DNA of 64,000 nt from Calvatia gigantea (lineage: Eukaryota; Basidiomycota; Agaricomycetes; Agaricales; Lycoperdaceae): the NCBI GenBank assembly GCA_025093985.1, contig JACAAK010000015.1, forward strand, positions 366,581-430,580. The letters run 5' to 3'. Under the pieces are notes generated by a model. It was not told the DNA's origin. It searched no databases and saw nothing but the letters and a program-made list of their open reading frames with translations. The number at the start of each line of letters is the position of its first letter. Position 1 is the first letter of the stretch. Below are positions 13,047-25,266 of the stretch, one piece after another. Both the position numbers and the translations under genes were made by a program.

Positions 13047-13127
13047 TATCCTATCTTTTCTATTCATTACTTACTCCCTATAACTCCCTAGATTACCAAT
13101 TAACCCATAGTAGTCTCTCATTGACTC

Positions 13128-13756
13128 TGTTAAGCATGGATCACACAGGTGAGATGACTGAAGTCTAGACACCTGAGGATTATGTGTGGGTGTGGATGAA
13201 GGTGGATGAAGCAGGTGAACTCAGGAGGACCATGGCTTCAATGTATATGTTGTACCCTCCTGCCAACAAGTAGTCCTAACTTCAGAGTAAGAGGTGAGAA
13301 CAGAGACAGAGATAAGAACAAAGACAGAGGCAGAAGTGGAACAGAAGTAGCATGTCACTAAGTTGATTTCAGACTGAGGATTACAAGTGAAGTAGCTATA
13401 GTTTATATATATAAGAGAGGGTGGTTCTATGAAAGGGAACTACTATAACTTTATGTACTGGCCAGGTGCAGCCACTAGATAGAAACACTGGAAATGCAAC
13501 TAACTAAAAGAAATAAGGTGAAACAGAAACATTATGAAGAGAAAAAGGGAATTGCAATAGAAACAGGGGTAGATATAATAACTGGAGAAATATACAAGAA
13601 GGATAATCAGAGATTAATGTCAGACATCAATAATAAGAATGGAGTGTAGAAAAGACAGGGAAGAGCAGGTGAGAGTGAATGGTAAATAAAATATAAATAG
13701 AATATAGTTTGGGTATTAGCAGGTGAAGCAGATGAGCATGCATATGGATTGTAACA
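13128..13756. mobile_element. Solo LTR (family C)
   Basis: 629 bp, TGTTAAGC..TTGTAACA ends, flanked by GACTC at 13123-13127 and 13757-13761. It is inserted in copy B1. I noticed no CpG in it. It contains an ATATATATAAG TATA-like run (about 13406). Similar length to family B but no clear sequence similarity. Orientation is uncertain. Confidence 0.85.
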
Positions 13757-14069
13757 GACTCATGCCCTTTTACTACATAATTACTCATCTCCCATGTGTA
13801 GCTAGTATATAACTTTAAGTAGTACCTTTGTATTACCTTAGGTTATTCTAGTAACAAGCTTCCTTAGCTACAAGGTTAATGACCTTAGGGACTACAGTAG
13901 CACTTAACTCAGACTTCTTAGACAAGCATGAGCTTCTACTCAAGAGAGTGATCTGAAGTCTGCACAGAAGTCATTGAGACTTGCCAATACTCCTGGACTA
14001 TAGTGTTGAACCTCTCCCTGAGTAGAGACAATCTGGGCCCAGTTGTGAAGTAAGGTAATATATATAACA

Positions 14070-15780
14070 CCAGACTAATACTGCTGCAAGAAATTGTTAG
14101 AGCTTTCTTTCACAGACTATTACCCTCATCAGCTAACATTGCACAGATTATGGTATGAATGGCCTTGACTTTATTGACAAACATATGGACCTGTATAATA
14201 GACTTATTCCAATCTAAAGAGCTAAATGAAAAAATATTGACAGTTAATATAGAAGTTCTACAAATACTTGGGCTTACAAGACACTGTTGAAGATTTCTTG
14301 TAGGGGCAGAGACACCAGTTCTAAGGCTAGTAATAGGGTATAAAACAGGTCAGGACAATAAAGAAGGGTCATTCTTTCTATAGATTGAACAAGTGCCCCT
14401 ACAATGAAAAGAGATAGCATGCACACAGTTAAAAAGCAGCCTTTTGAGAGCAGAATTTAACAGCATTTCTGCACCACACTCAAAATATTAAGGGTATATT
14501 GACAGTTCCAAGCCTTGAGAAATTTCTCCTTTTAAGGCCTTTTTATATAAACAAGGTTGGTCTACACCAATACATCATGGTATTTTTGCATTCAATTTTA
14601 AAAAATAGTTTCTGTGTACTAAAGTCATTTCAAGCTACCCCCTCTACTACTATCTCAGAAAAGCTATGAGTGTTGAATCCATAAGCAACCATATAATATT
14701 ACTTCAAGTACTCCTTGACATTGTTATGCCAATATATTGCCAACTTACAAACTGATAGGCCAGTGTCAGTAACATAAGGCCAGACTTGCTGGAAAAAGTG
14801 AAGTAAAATGAAGTGGTGGAGCTGTAGTAGTATAGCCTGAGCCTAGGGAAACATCTCCTCAAAGAATGGTCAAAGTATTATCTACAATGGTGAAAGAGAG
14901 TGAAAGAAGTAGGGAAGGTCCTTCATAGATAGTGTAAAGAGTACAATCCATCCAAGGATGCAAGCAAATCACTTACAGTTGTGGGAGGTTTTTTTTGACA
15001 GCTAATTTTTTAATGTTGTGGATATGTGACACCTCCTAGAGGTGTTAAATAGAAGAGAAGTGAGTTTGTTCAATAATAAAGGATGCAACTGCATTCCATT
15101 AATCACAGGAACTCAATTCTTTGACTTTAGGGTAAAGTACAAGTATATTATAGAAGAGAGTGTATGTATGTATGTGTATAGTTAGTATAACACTATCAAG
15201 GCACATAAGTGAGTGAAACTATGTGGAAATCATTCTGAGACAGTTGATATTGTGGTAAGACATCCCTTTCATGGAAAGCTCAGGTTTATCAAGTACAAGG
15301 AACTACAATCAACTCCATCTTAACCCATAGTACTTTGTTTTCTCTTAGGGCTATGAAGTACTGTATGACAGATTATATGTTATGAAAACTTTCAATAATC
15401 CCAAAAAATAAATTAAATATTAATGTTTTATCAAGTAATATACCAATAAAATGATGAACTGCATAAGCTACAAAGCTGTAAGTTTGTTTCAGAGTGAAAT
15501 AATCTTCCCATGGGACCTTTTCAATGTAGTTGCCCACTCCAAGTGAACTGCTTGGTTAAAAGAAGCTAGGGGACACTTCCTCCCACAGAAAAATGATTAA
15601 TTGATCATTATGAGCTAGTACTGAGTTGTCATTGACATTGTTGTTGCCATTGCTGTCATCACCACCACTGATGATGCCATCAGTCCCTATTGCAGCACAG
15701 TTCACAACAGCCTTGAAATTGCCTTCTCTATCATTTCTTCCATTTGGCATTGCTCATCAGGAGGATTGAGGAGTGAATCA
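14070..15780. other. AT-rich, CpG-depleted degenerate DNA
   Basis: No open frame beyond about 65 codons. CpG is almost absent over roughly 1.7 kb, while TpG and CpA are common. The minus strand reads as a long protein-like frame full of stops, suggesting a decayed gene or transposase that I cannot identify. It is probably continuous with the DNA left of 5829 before B1 inserted. Confidence 0.6.
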
Positions 15781-16877
15781 TCACACAATTTCTATGGACT
15801 ATGACAGAATATGGGTTGTTACAACTATGGGTTATCTCAGAGACAACTGTACTCAAGTACTCTAAACCTCAAGGCAGTGCAGAAACTAAACCATGAAGGG
15901 AGGAACACTAGATGCTGTATTTTACACACAGCCTGCATTCCACCCTTACAGGATTTACAAACATGGTCTGAGGCTGAAAGCGGACCCATAACGGGTGGAT
16001 GTGGGGATAATGGAACAATGATGAGGGGAAGATGGAATAATGGGTGGCATGTCTTGCTAGACGTGTTGCGTGGTTTTGGACATACAAACTTTTTTCTACT
16101 AGACATACAACCCTTATAACTTTCTGCTTAAATACATCAGGGTTCGTAGTATCTGCTAGTAGCTGTTCCCTCAGTTCTCGTGCGTATAACAAGCAACTGA
16201 GGTGAGCATTGTCATCTTTAATAGTCGTTACATGTACTCATGCATCGTAGACCTAGTGCTTCTTACGAGAGGGACAGGAGAGGGATTGACTGTGGCGAAG
16301 GAAGCCGGAGTGAACGAAGCAGGGGAGGTCTTTTAAGCTTTCGCTTCCAAACGATAGGAAGAGCAATTCCGCAACCTATCCGAAAAGGTACAGCGATTCA
16401 CTTACGGTCGTGGGAACTCTTTTATGACGGAACGAATGCTTCACTGAATGAGTGGAATGAGCATATTCGACGCAAGCTACCTCAGGCTAAGCCAGAACCC
16501 CTGCATCGATGTGGCTCCTGCCCTGGCGTGTACTTGATTGGAGAAACATCCCACTCATCTTGGAATGAAGAGTGTATGTTTGGAAAGAGGTGAAGTACGA
16601 GGAGATTTCCTTGTGCACGCTCCTTCCTGGATGGAGAGTGGACGATGAATAGTGATTGATCTTTCCTTCTCGACAATCGAGGCACACGTTGTAGATGAAG
16701 ACTTCCGCCAAATGCGAGGGTTGTGTTTAACGTAAGTGAGCATCAAACGAGCGAACCCCGAGATGAGTGCCCTGAAGGAAACCCTTAATATAAACCTTGT
16801 TACAACGACTGCCACCAACCTCTCTTGTCTCTTACTTTCTTCGTTTGGCTTTCAGCCCCCTGTGAAGCTTCAACTCC
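15781..16877. other. Upstream flank of membrane-protein gene A
   Basis: CpG reappears from about 15979, marking the right edge of the depleted block. A 117-codon plus frame at 16240-16593 has no recognisable motif and is not called. Confidence 0.4.
16789..16794 (+). promoter_or_regulatory. TATA-like element before gene A
   Basis: TATAAA 84 bp before the ATG at 16878, a plausible core-promoter distance. Inference from position only. Confidence 0.4.
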
Positions 16878-17714
16878 ATGCCTAACTACAATCTTACTTA
16901 CAGCTGGAATGATTCAAGCGTTGTTACGTTTGCAGGGACGGATTGGAAAACAGAACAGTGGGAGACCTGGAACTTTCGATGGACGTACATGCCCACCAGC
17001 AATGTTACCTTTGTAGGTCTCTCTCTCTCTCTGAGGAAACCTTCTCATTATTTCAGACCTTTCCTGTCCCAGCAGTCGCCTTTTACTTCTCTGGCCTACC
17101 GGCAGTCGATACAAATGGAAATTTTGCTGTTTGCATTGACTGCAGCCCCGGCAATAACAGCTATGAAACGACGCAGAGCACAAAGGTTGCCAGGGGCGAG
17201 ATATACAGCCCTCCTGTGAGTCTCAAACCTTAGCCCTTCGAATAGAGTTATGCTCAAGGTCACGCAGATTGTGTTTTATTCGAAAAAATTCTTGCAGTCT
17301 AACACACACAAGGTCACAATTTGGCCTATGAACGGACAGATAACCGTTGATCACTTCGTAATCGAAGTCGGGGCGCCCTCGAGCACTTCGGCGGTAATAA
17401 TACCAACACCTTATTATCCTTCCCCAAGCTCAACACAGAGTGAGGGCGCCCCACCTGGCGCTATCATAGGCGCGATCATAGGTGGTATCTGCGCACTCGT
17501 GTTGGTGTGCTTTCTGTTGTACCGGTGTCGGGGGCGGGGGAGATCCTCGAAGGGCGACGTGGATGGCGAGGAAAAAATGGGAGCTATTATCGCGCATATC
17601 CCGTACCCGCAAACTTACGCAAATCCTAATGCGGGTGTTGACTCGGAAGTCGTTAAGTCAGAAATTGCTATCCCACAAGCGAATTACAAGGGTTTACCAG
17701 AACCGTGTGGGTAA
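16878..17714 (+). CDS. Single-pass membrane protein with beta-sandwich-like ectodomain (paralogue A), 246 aa
   Basis: Exons 16878-17012, 17057-17215 and 17268-17714 (45+53+148 codons plus stop), with clean GT-AG introns of 44 and 52 bp. The ectodomain starts MPNYNLTYSWNDSSVVTFAG, continues FPVPAVAFYFSGLP and GNFAVCIDC, then VTIWPMNGQITVDHFVIE. This is the layout of basidiomycete proteins with a carbohydrate-binding-like beta sandwich. A Ser/Thr/Pro linker leads to one TM helix (GAIIGAIIGGICALVLVCFL), basic residues and a tail ending YKGLPEPCG. There is no classical N-terminal signal peptide. Paralogue B (20936-21786) shares exon phases, TM position and the YKGLPEP tail. Role is likely surface sensing, by inference only. 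Confidence 0.8.
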
Positions 17715-18429
17715 CCTATTCGGTAAGGAGCGTGGTGGTCGTGGGGGGGAGCAAGGGTGAACTTTGTGATATCGTATTAGCTTTATACTCAAGATATCCA
17801 CTCAGACCGGAGGTGATACGTTGGTAGAGCCTAGGCATGAGGTCCAACCCGCTCCATTATTTAGTTTAGTAGTAGTCGGTGGCACTCACGAAGTCCTTGT
17901 GGTGTCTTCTCAAAGCTCAAAAGTTTACCGTGTCTTATCTAAATGACACACAGTTGTCTAGTTTACAGCGGCCCACTTTCGCAGAATGCGAAGAAAAAGG
18001 CGGGCCCGCTCGAGAAAGATAGCTGTGAGGGAGAGAGCAGCGAGGGAACCACTTTGCGGGAGAGTCCGTCGAAGAGGGAAGTGAGTGAGGCGGCAGGGAG
18101 GTGACGGCAGTTCGTATCGTGATTGCCAGATTGTTGAGATTCTGAGCCTGCCATCGTAGGTATACCGCGTTTATAGAATACTGATGATGGGATACGAGGC
18201 GATAATGGAGACTATTGGGTGTGGTTCCGGAATTATGAATATTGGAGATTTCTGGGCGATAATTTTGAGTGTGCACGTAGATTTTGAAATGAGAAGCAAT
18301 ACCACCTCAGCGATTTGACATGCTTTCAACTCTAACATCACAAATACGCAGTCTATTCGAAACTGTTATAACATAACGATTGAAAATTTTGATACTACGA
18401 GTAAATAGCGAGGAGCGTTCCAAAGGTAA
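17715..18429. other. Intergenic, nothing recognised
   Basis: Short overlapping frames only. No repeat detected by eye. Confidence 0.4.
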
Positions 18430-18720
18430 CTAAAAGGTCCAATCTCTTTCAAATGAGACAAACTTGCGGTTTTCGTTCTTCTTCCTCCAGCCACTATCGT
18501 GGTTAGTCACAATATTTCTAAAAGCAACAGATCCATTTGCCGGAGGTGCGCACGTACGGTGAGCCCACGCTCTAGGAGGCTCGGAATTCTCTGGTTTCCT
18601 GCGGTATGGTTGCCATTGCCAAAACACTCTCGCTGCTACAGATGAGAATCATGAAGTGGTCATTATTGTCTAATATCAATGGCAATTTGAGGTTGCAGGT
18701 TGTTGTTAAGTTTCAGAAGT
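18430..18720 (-). pseudogene. Fragment of SFEGDWTF-terminal multicopy family (copy 4), CpG-rich
   Basis: Ends VSFERDWTF-stop. Upstream FWQWQPYRRKPENSEPPRAW and AHRTCAPP align with copy 3. The open frame reaches back to about VAARVFWQW; further upstream an in-frame stop appears in the region matching the LATRVYWQW block of copy 3. A separate minus frame at 18720-18962 may be an upstream exon. It keeps CpGs, so it has not undergone the decay seen in copy 3. Family unknown. Confidence 0.45.
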
Positions 18721-19705
18721 TAAGACTTTGGAGGGGCGACAATGTGACAGGGCTGATCATCCTGATTAGGCCCGCCACCATATGGAGGGAGCCCCGGAGT
18801 CGTAGTATCGACTACACCCCCTTCAATAGATGCAAACTTATGTTCTACATCACAACCCGTCAGGGAGGGCGTAGTGACTTGTCCGACCTTCCGCGCTGAT
18901 TTGTAAGGGATGGGGAAGTATCGGCGCCTGCAATAACCCCTGGAACGGGTGGTAAGATTCATCGTGGTTCTGTAGGTAGAAAGTCTGCTTACAATTTTTC
19001 CAAAGGTTTGCGGCAGAAGTATCGACTTATACTAAAATCTGACGTTCCTGAATGACAGTGTATCACCTTACATGCTCCTTCGTTCAGAGCAGGACGAGTG
19101 GTGGCCGGCATGTGGTAGCCAGCAACGGGCTCACCGGCCCTGAAACGGAATTTCTCCCGTTGAACAAGACCACCTACGTGGGTTGTGGTTTCTGGTTTCT
19201 GTCTCAGGCCTCCCCGTCGCAGTGACAGGAGCCCCGAAATCTATGATGCCAGCCGGCTCCTTTCGTGAGATAAGGATACTTGCCTAGTTACGAAGTTAGA
19301 AGGTTGAGTGACTCTAGTTTACAATGGCACATACTCGTTCAGGTCAAAACGAACAATGGATTGCTGGTGTAGGTACCCGAGACCTCTTGTCGTATCACGA
19401 AGAGGGTTCGTAAAGGAATAAAGGGAGCTCCTACGAAGAGGATTGGGTGGTGTAAATTTGGAGTTGGAGGATGCCCCCCCGCCAGACAGAAACCAGGACT
19501 TCCACGATGCCTTTGCAACAGAGCTCCCGGCTGGGGTGCGCATAGAACTGGAGACAAATGTCCCCTCACTGAGCGAGGGGGGCATCTCCACGACAAATTT
19601 GAAGAAGTACGAGCGAGATTTAGGGGGACTGGAGTGGACCTCTGAAAGTCGATGTTATGAGCTCGAACATATCTATACCGTGTTGGGCACATTGCGGAGG
19701 GTTTC
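18721..19705. other. Unassigned stretch with weak minus-strand frames
   Basis: Minus frames at 18720-18962, 19319-19591 and 19339-19737 overlap and show no known motif. They could be upstream exons of copy 4, but no splice path is convincing. Confidence 0.35.
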
Positions 19706-20508
19706 ACCTGAAACCAATCAGAATCGTTACCCATCACAGAAGGTACCCAAAATCCTATTCAAAATATAAAATCGTGGGATATCTCGGGACGCCCCATAAG
19801 TTTTATTACAGATATAGAATAGATTAATAAATTATTGTGAACTACCGATCCGGGAACCCGATTGAAAAACAATAAGCAACCATTATTGAAAATCGGACAC
19901 TGATCCTTGCTCCGTTTTTGAATCCGCTCCGAAATCAGTGCCTTGCACGGAGTCTTCCACCAATTCAAAGTCGGGACAGGTATAAGGTTGAGTGGCCCAC
20001 GAGTGGGCACGGGAGTGGGACACTCAGGTTGAGGGCGAAAACTTCGTACTCACCCATATCTGGTATTTTGTTTTTTTTGGCATCTTAGCTCAGGGTACAT
20101 AATTACTCGTAATTGCTGCATGAAATTTGTTTCTACTACAAAAGTTTTGCCATCAACCTGAGTGTCCCACTCCCGTGCCCACTCGTGGGCCACTCAACCT
20201 TATATCTGTCCCGACTTTGAATTGGTGGAAGACTCCATGCAAGGCACCGATTTCGGAGCGGATTCAAAAACGGAGCAAGGATCAGTGTCCGGTGCAGAGA
20301 CAAAAAAAAGATTTTCAATAATGGTTGCTTATTGTTTTTCAATCGGGTTCCCGGATCGGTAGTTCACAATAATTTATTAATCTACTCTATATCTGTAATA
20401 AAACTTGTGGGGCGTCCCGAGATATCCCACGATTTTATATTTTGAATAGGATTTTGGGTACCTTCTGTGACGGGTAACGATCCTGATTGGTTTCAGGTGT
20501 TTATCATA
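19706..20508. repeat. Long inverted repeat / foldback element
   Basis: Arms about 19706-20035 and 20153-20508 are nearly identical reverse complements. They differ by a short insertion in the right arm and a few substitutions. Outer ends read CACCTGAAACC and GGTTTCAGGTG. Inner ends read CACTCAGGTTGA on each arm, leaving a loop of about 118 bp. A short TTT may flank both sides. No transposase frame. It could be a foldback or non-autonomous DNA transposon, and a transcript would form a roughly 330-bp hairpin. Confidence 0.85.
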
Positions 20509-20935
20509 CGGCTTGTGACAGGGTCTGATTCACCGCCTACCTGCCAAGGTTTATAACGCAACTGAAGGAATGGACAATCCGTGACAGATCATGCACAAAA
20601 GCCCTCCCCTCCCCAGGACTCAAGTCGCTCACACCTCGTAAGTAAAATACGAACCAAAGCTGCGCAGCCAACAAATGTCCCATCTGATCACATCATCCAG
20701 CGACTTGCAAGAGCAATCACGATGAATTGCGGGAGATATATGATAACATTTAATAAACTGGCAATGACCCATGAAGGGTGGTACAGCGGGATCTCAGGCA
20801 CAAGCACAGCCCAGCCTTGAACATCCGTTCCACGTCGAAGGTCATTTTTTACGAAAGGCCTCGGACACCCTGACCACAGCATATATTATGACCTGTGGGG
20901 GTGACGGTCCTACGTTTCCTCTAGTCCGATTTCTC
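20509..20935. other. Upstream flank of gene B
   Basis: Contains open frames on both strands without motifs. No promoter element stands out. Confidence 0.35.
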
Positions 20936-21786
20936 ATGTCCAACTATAACCTCACATACAACTGGAGCGATTCTACTGTTGTTACGTTTGCGGGAAGTGA
21001 GTGGAAGACCAAGGATTGGGAAACCTCTAACGGCACAAGCGGGCAATTTCGATGGACGTATGAGCCTACCAGCAATGTTACATTTGTAAGTCGCCTTATG
21101 TTGAACGGGCATTTCTCATTTTCCCCAGACTTTTCCCGTGCCAGCTATCGCATTTTACTTCTACGGCATACCAAGAGGAGATACAAACGGGAATTTTGCC
21201 GTTTGTGTCGACTGCGCTCCCCCAGCAAGCACCCCCGAGACTGTGGACAGCATAAGGGACGGTCTTCAACTTAGCCCTCCTGTGAGTTTCACCGGTATGC
21301 CCCAGTGTGTTTTTTTTTTTGAAGATCGCATAGACCGTGTTTTATTCAAGAAGATTTTCCGAGCCGGGTATACACAAGATCGTGATTTGGCCCCTGAACG
21401 GGGAGATTACGGTTGATCACTTTGAAATCGAAGCCGGGAATTCCTCGAATATGCCCACTTCTACCACGTCGACACATTCTGCCACTGGGATGCCCGGATC
21501 GCGGACACTTAACAAAGGCGTTTCCATCGGCGCCCTGGTCGGTGCAGTGATCGGCAGTGTCCTAACTGTCGCGCTGGTCGGTTTGGTGTGGTTTTGGTGT
21601 TGGAAAAGGAGGGATGTAGTAAAATACATGAATGAGAATGGAGGGAATGCTGCCACCAAGATGCATATCCCGCCCTCTGTTCCTCACGGGAACCACTTTT
21701 TGGGGGCTGAACCAAAGCTCACGGAACCAGGAGGGAGTATCTCTACGGCGGTGTATAAAGGTCTACCTGAACCTTCTGGGGTTTGA
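20936..21786 (+). CDS. Single-pass membrane protein with beta-sandwich-like ectodomain (paralogue B), 251 aa
   Basis: Exons 20936-21085, 21129-21281 and 21334-21786 (50+51+150 codons plus stop). Exon ends and phases match paralogue A. Ectodomain: MSNYNLTYNWSDSTVVTFAG, FPVPAIAFYFYGIP, GNFAVCVDC, VIWPLNGEITVDHFEIEAG. A Ser/Thr linker leads to a TM helix (IGALVGAVIGSVLTVALVGL) with WFWCWKRR at the cytosolic edge, and the tail ends YKGLPEPSGV. The third intron acceptor (CATAG, 21333) was chosen because it restores the TVFYS block shared with A. A and B are tandem paralogues separated by the long inverted repeat. Ligand and signalling role are unknown. Confidence 0.8.
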
Positions 21787-22878
21787 GGAATTTAATGGGA
21801 GGCAAATATGTGGAAACGCAGCCCAAAAAGGCGGCGTGGAAGTAACTTGGTGCGAGCGGCAGGCGTACTAATAGCAGGATGTGGGAATACTTACTGCAAG
21901 GGCATATCTCGGCCTTGTTCTTAATACAACCGGATTGAAGTCATTCAGTCGAGGGAGGCCTTTCAATGCCCCTACCATCAGTGCTTTCATTCCATCAGCT
22001 CTAGTTCACGCATAAACCTCATATGGTTCGAGGCGGCTCGTCTGGGCGGAGTACCATTCTCGGAAACTCATTCAACCCGAACGGACGTTTTGGATGTCGG
22101 ACGCGGAGACGGTGGGAACCCCTCTAACTCTTACCCTACAAAGTCAGAATGATGGTACCCTTGTTGCCTCACAGCAAAGGAATAATACCCCCCAACGCAT
22201 TTTCACAAAACCGCACCGTCAATTGATTGGCGGAGTGGTAAAGGGGAGCAATTGGCGTGGGTTAACGGAATTGGGGGATACGGGGAGGGGAAATGGTGAA
22301 ATTAATCCGAACTCCGTTGGTCGTAAAGAGTTTGCGTTGGGTTCGAGAAGATCATCAAAGGTTGACGAGTGAGAGATTAGATACGCGTTATCATGATCTG
22401 CTCACTGGCATCAGAAAACGGGTCCGCACAGCGGTCGGGCCGTTTGCTCTACCAGCAGATCCCCGACTTTTAAGGTTTCTTGGCAGCGGTTCTCCAGCAT
22501 TTTAAAATGCAGTCTCATGGCAGACTAGGAAGGACATTAAGCATATCCACTGACCGCATAATGCAATTACCCTCCAGCCCCCTTCAAATGGGTGTGGGAA
22601 ATGATATCAGCTTCAGCCTTCCTGGTAAGTAATACTTAGATTGCACCTTTGGATCAGATGCCATCACAACCTGTTCTACTTGATATCTGAAGGGCTGATG
22701 GGAGGTAAGCTCATAAGTTTCAAGTTCATCATGCCAGCTTTCCGATGTAACGACAACTCCACTTCAGACAGCCTATGAACAGAGCACGGGAAAGGGTATC
22801 TATTTGCAATTCTTCAGCTTCGATATTTACTTGCAGATCTGTAGTCCGTTTCGCTTGAATCACTGGGCATGGACTCGT
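21787..22878. other. Intergenic, nothing recognised
   Basis: Two overlapping plus frames (22094-22372, 22293-22505) have no motif. No repeat or RNA gene seen. Confidence 0.4.
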
Positions 22879-24998
22879 TTATAGTTCTTCCACCGTGGGA
22901 ATAACCATCCTGGCAGCAGCAGAGAGGGGTTCAAGCTTCTCTTGTGTGTAAGGCGCATAGCGTATTTCGAGGAATGGTTCCGCCCTGTATGAACCGTTCA
23001 ACAAAACTTGTGGTAAATAAAAAAAAGACGTACTCCTTGGGTGCGTCGACAATCGCACGTTCATAAGTGAACAAGTCGAAGCTGTAGCGAAGAATTTGTC
23101 TTCCATCTGAGTGATTATGGGGCGGTCCGTAAGGGTCAAGGTCACAAAATTGTAAGATGAACGTACAGCCTGATCCTCCCACACCACCGAATGGGAGTTC
23201 GTTCACTATGAAGAGCATTATTACGTGATTGTTTTTTCAAGGCGAGGGAGGCCACAGTACCTGCTAGTTGCTGGACTGTATCATTAAATACAGCATTTCC
23301 ACTCGCGGTGTTGCTTAGGACTGCGTTTAAAAGGACTTTTGTTTAGGAATAGGCGGCAGACTCATAGGTCAAGCTCACTCTTGTTTTTCGTTTCTTCGTT
23401 GGGAGTGAAGGAATATAAGACCAATGGATGGTCCCTGGGGAGGAGATATAAGTAATGAGTAAAGATTTCAATCTGCTGTCAAGAAGATATACCTAGAGTT
23501 AACGAAGCGTATCGCTTCATCGACGTCCTCCACTGGCAAAATTGGCAAGAAAGGTCCAAAGAGCTCCCTGCAAACGTACGTGAGGTTCACCAAAACGTTG
23601 AACATACAGGAAGTCACGTACTCGTGCAGTAAAGCATCGTCGTCCCAGTGTTCTCTTTCTATGACAAAGATGGTCATCTCCAGCCCACGTTTCCTACCAG
23701 CGGGATCGATGGTCCCTTCTAGATCCTTGCCGCCACCATACACGATCTTCGCGTTAGTGTGTTCAAGGATCGAGGAGAGGCGAGAGAAATGCGCGTTGGA
23801 GACGACCCGGCCAAAAGATGAGGATTTAAGTGATCCTTCGGGCCAGAAAGTCTTGGCATGGTCGGTGAGTGATTTGACGAATTTTTCAACAACGGACTTC
23901 TGGCATAGAACATAATCTGGCGAAACGCAGAGCTGGTCACCATCAGCTGGGCTACGGGACGTCTAACTGAAGAAAAGCGTCATACCTGGCCCGCGTTCTG
24001 ACTTTTGCCGAAGAGAATGCGTTTCGCAGCCAGATCAATATCGGTATCAGGATCAATTATGACAGGTGATTTTCCTCCCAATTCGAGCGTAACGGGGGTT
24101 AGATGTCGTGCCGCAGCCGCGGAAATGATGCGGGCTACGCGACCGTTTCCGGTATAAAATATGTGGTCCCCTATTTGAGGATAAGAGTCAGCTTGGGGTT
24201 CTATTGTGGGGAAACCAGGGGAAACCGGGTCGCGTGTGGGAATCTATTTGTGAACCAATGGCTCTCAACGAATATCTGATGGTTCTGGGGAAACGGTACA
24301 CGGGGATGAATAACTTACACTGCAGTTCCAATAAACGAGTAATTTCGGGGACGGCTCCAGTTACGACTCTGTAAGCATCGTTATCGAGGTACTTGGGCAC
24401 AAGTTCCGCTAAGAGTTCCGCGTAGTGGGGAGCAATCTCGGAGGGTTTGATCACAGCACAACATCCAGCCGCAATGGCACCATATAAGGGTTGGAGTGAC
24501 AAGATCATCGGATAGTTCCATGGACTGAGATAGACAAATTGAGATACTCGCACGACAGGTGGATACCAAGAAAACATACGCAATTATAAGCGCTACTCCT
24601 TTGGGTTCCTTCCTTACCCTTGGTCGCCAGCTCTTTACCCAATCCTCGACGTCACTGGATTTGTCCTCGTCCTTGGCCCACTCGTCAACTTTCTTCGCAC
24701 AGATTATGGACCGCTCGACAATGGGTCCGATCTCTGCAAGAACGGCCTCAAGGCCCGGTTTGCCAAGATCTTTATAGAGGGCGTCAACGAGAGCTTCAGC
24801 ATTTTCTTGGGCCAAACGTGCGAGCTGCAAGAGCTGTTGTTTGCGCCATGGGGTGGCTTTGGTACGACCAGAGGCGAAAGTGGCCTTAAGCGTGGCGTGG
24901 ATCTAGGGAGATGGTATGATCAATAGATGCTCAAGTGGTAATTTTAGTCCAGATGGCACCTTGGGGATTTGGTCAAGTGGGGTGTACGGTGCAGACAT
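22879..24998 (-). CDS. Aldehyde dehydrogenase, class 3 / fatty aldehyde type, 495 aa
   Basis: NAD(P)-dependent oxidation of aldehydes, probably long-chain, to acids; fungal relatives act at membranes in lipid catabolism. Eleven exons: 24998-24960, 24902-24580, 24524-24319, 24170-23986, 23932-23622, 23567-23493, 23434-23379, 23335-23261, 23205-23167, 23106-23034 and 22984-22879. They sum to 1488 nt, exactly 496 codons. Landmarks in order: [62 protein letters not shown] (general-base Glu), [13 protein letters not shown] (catalytic Cys), [24 protein letters not shown] and [17 protein letters not shown]. No frameshift. The C-terminal tail after [11 protein letters not shown] is moderately hydrophobic ([13 protein letters not shown]). 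Head-to-head with SYM1. Confidence 0.95.
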
Positions 24999-25266
24999 CT
25001 GAGAGCGATGGAAGTATTTGTTAGAGAAAATCGCACAACATCATGCGACTTATAAACCCATTCATGCCGCGTTTGCAGAAGGAGAAAGGAAAAATGTTTA
25101 CACCAGTCAAAGGTCCTGTCCCTGTTAGCGCGTGAGCTGGGGCTCTATACATTTCTATATCGAGGGGCTTTCCATTTTGGGTTTGGAACCCTCCAGGCTA
25201 CTCCGGGCCGAAGCACCCACAACTTTACAAGCCTGCGCTTCTCAATACACGTCATTTTCACCATCC
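24999..25266. promoter_or_regulatory. Shared divergent promoter, ALDH / SYM1
   Basis: 268 bp separate the two start codons, so both promoters must overlap. A TTATAAAC motif lies at about 25049-25056 in SYM1 orientation. Confidence 0.55.
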
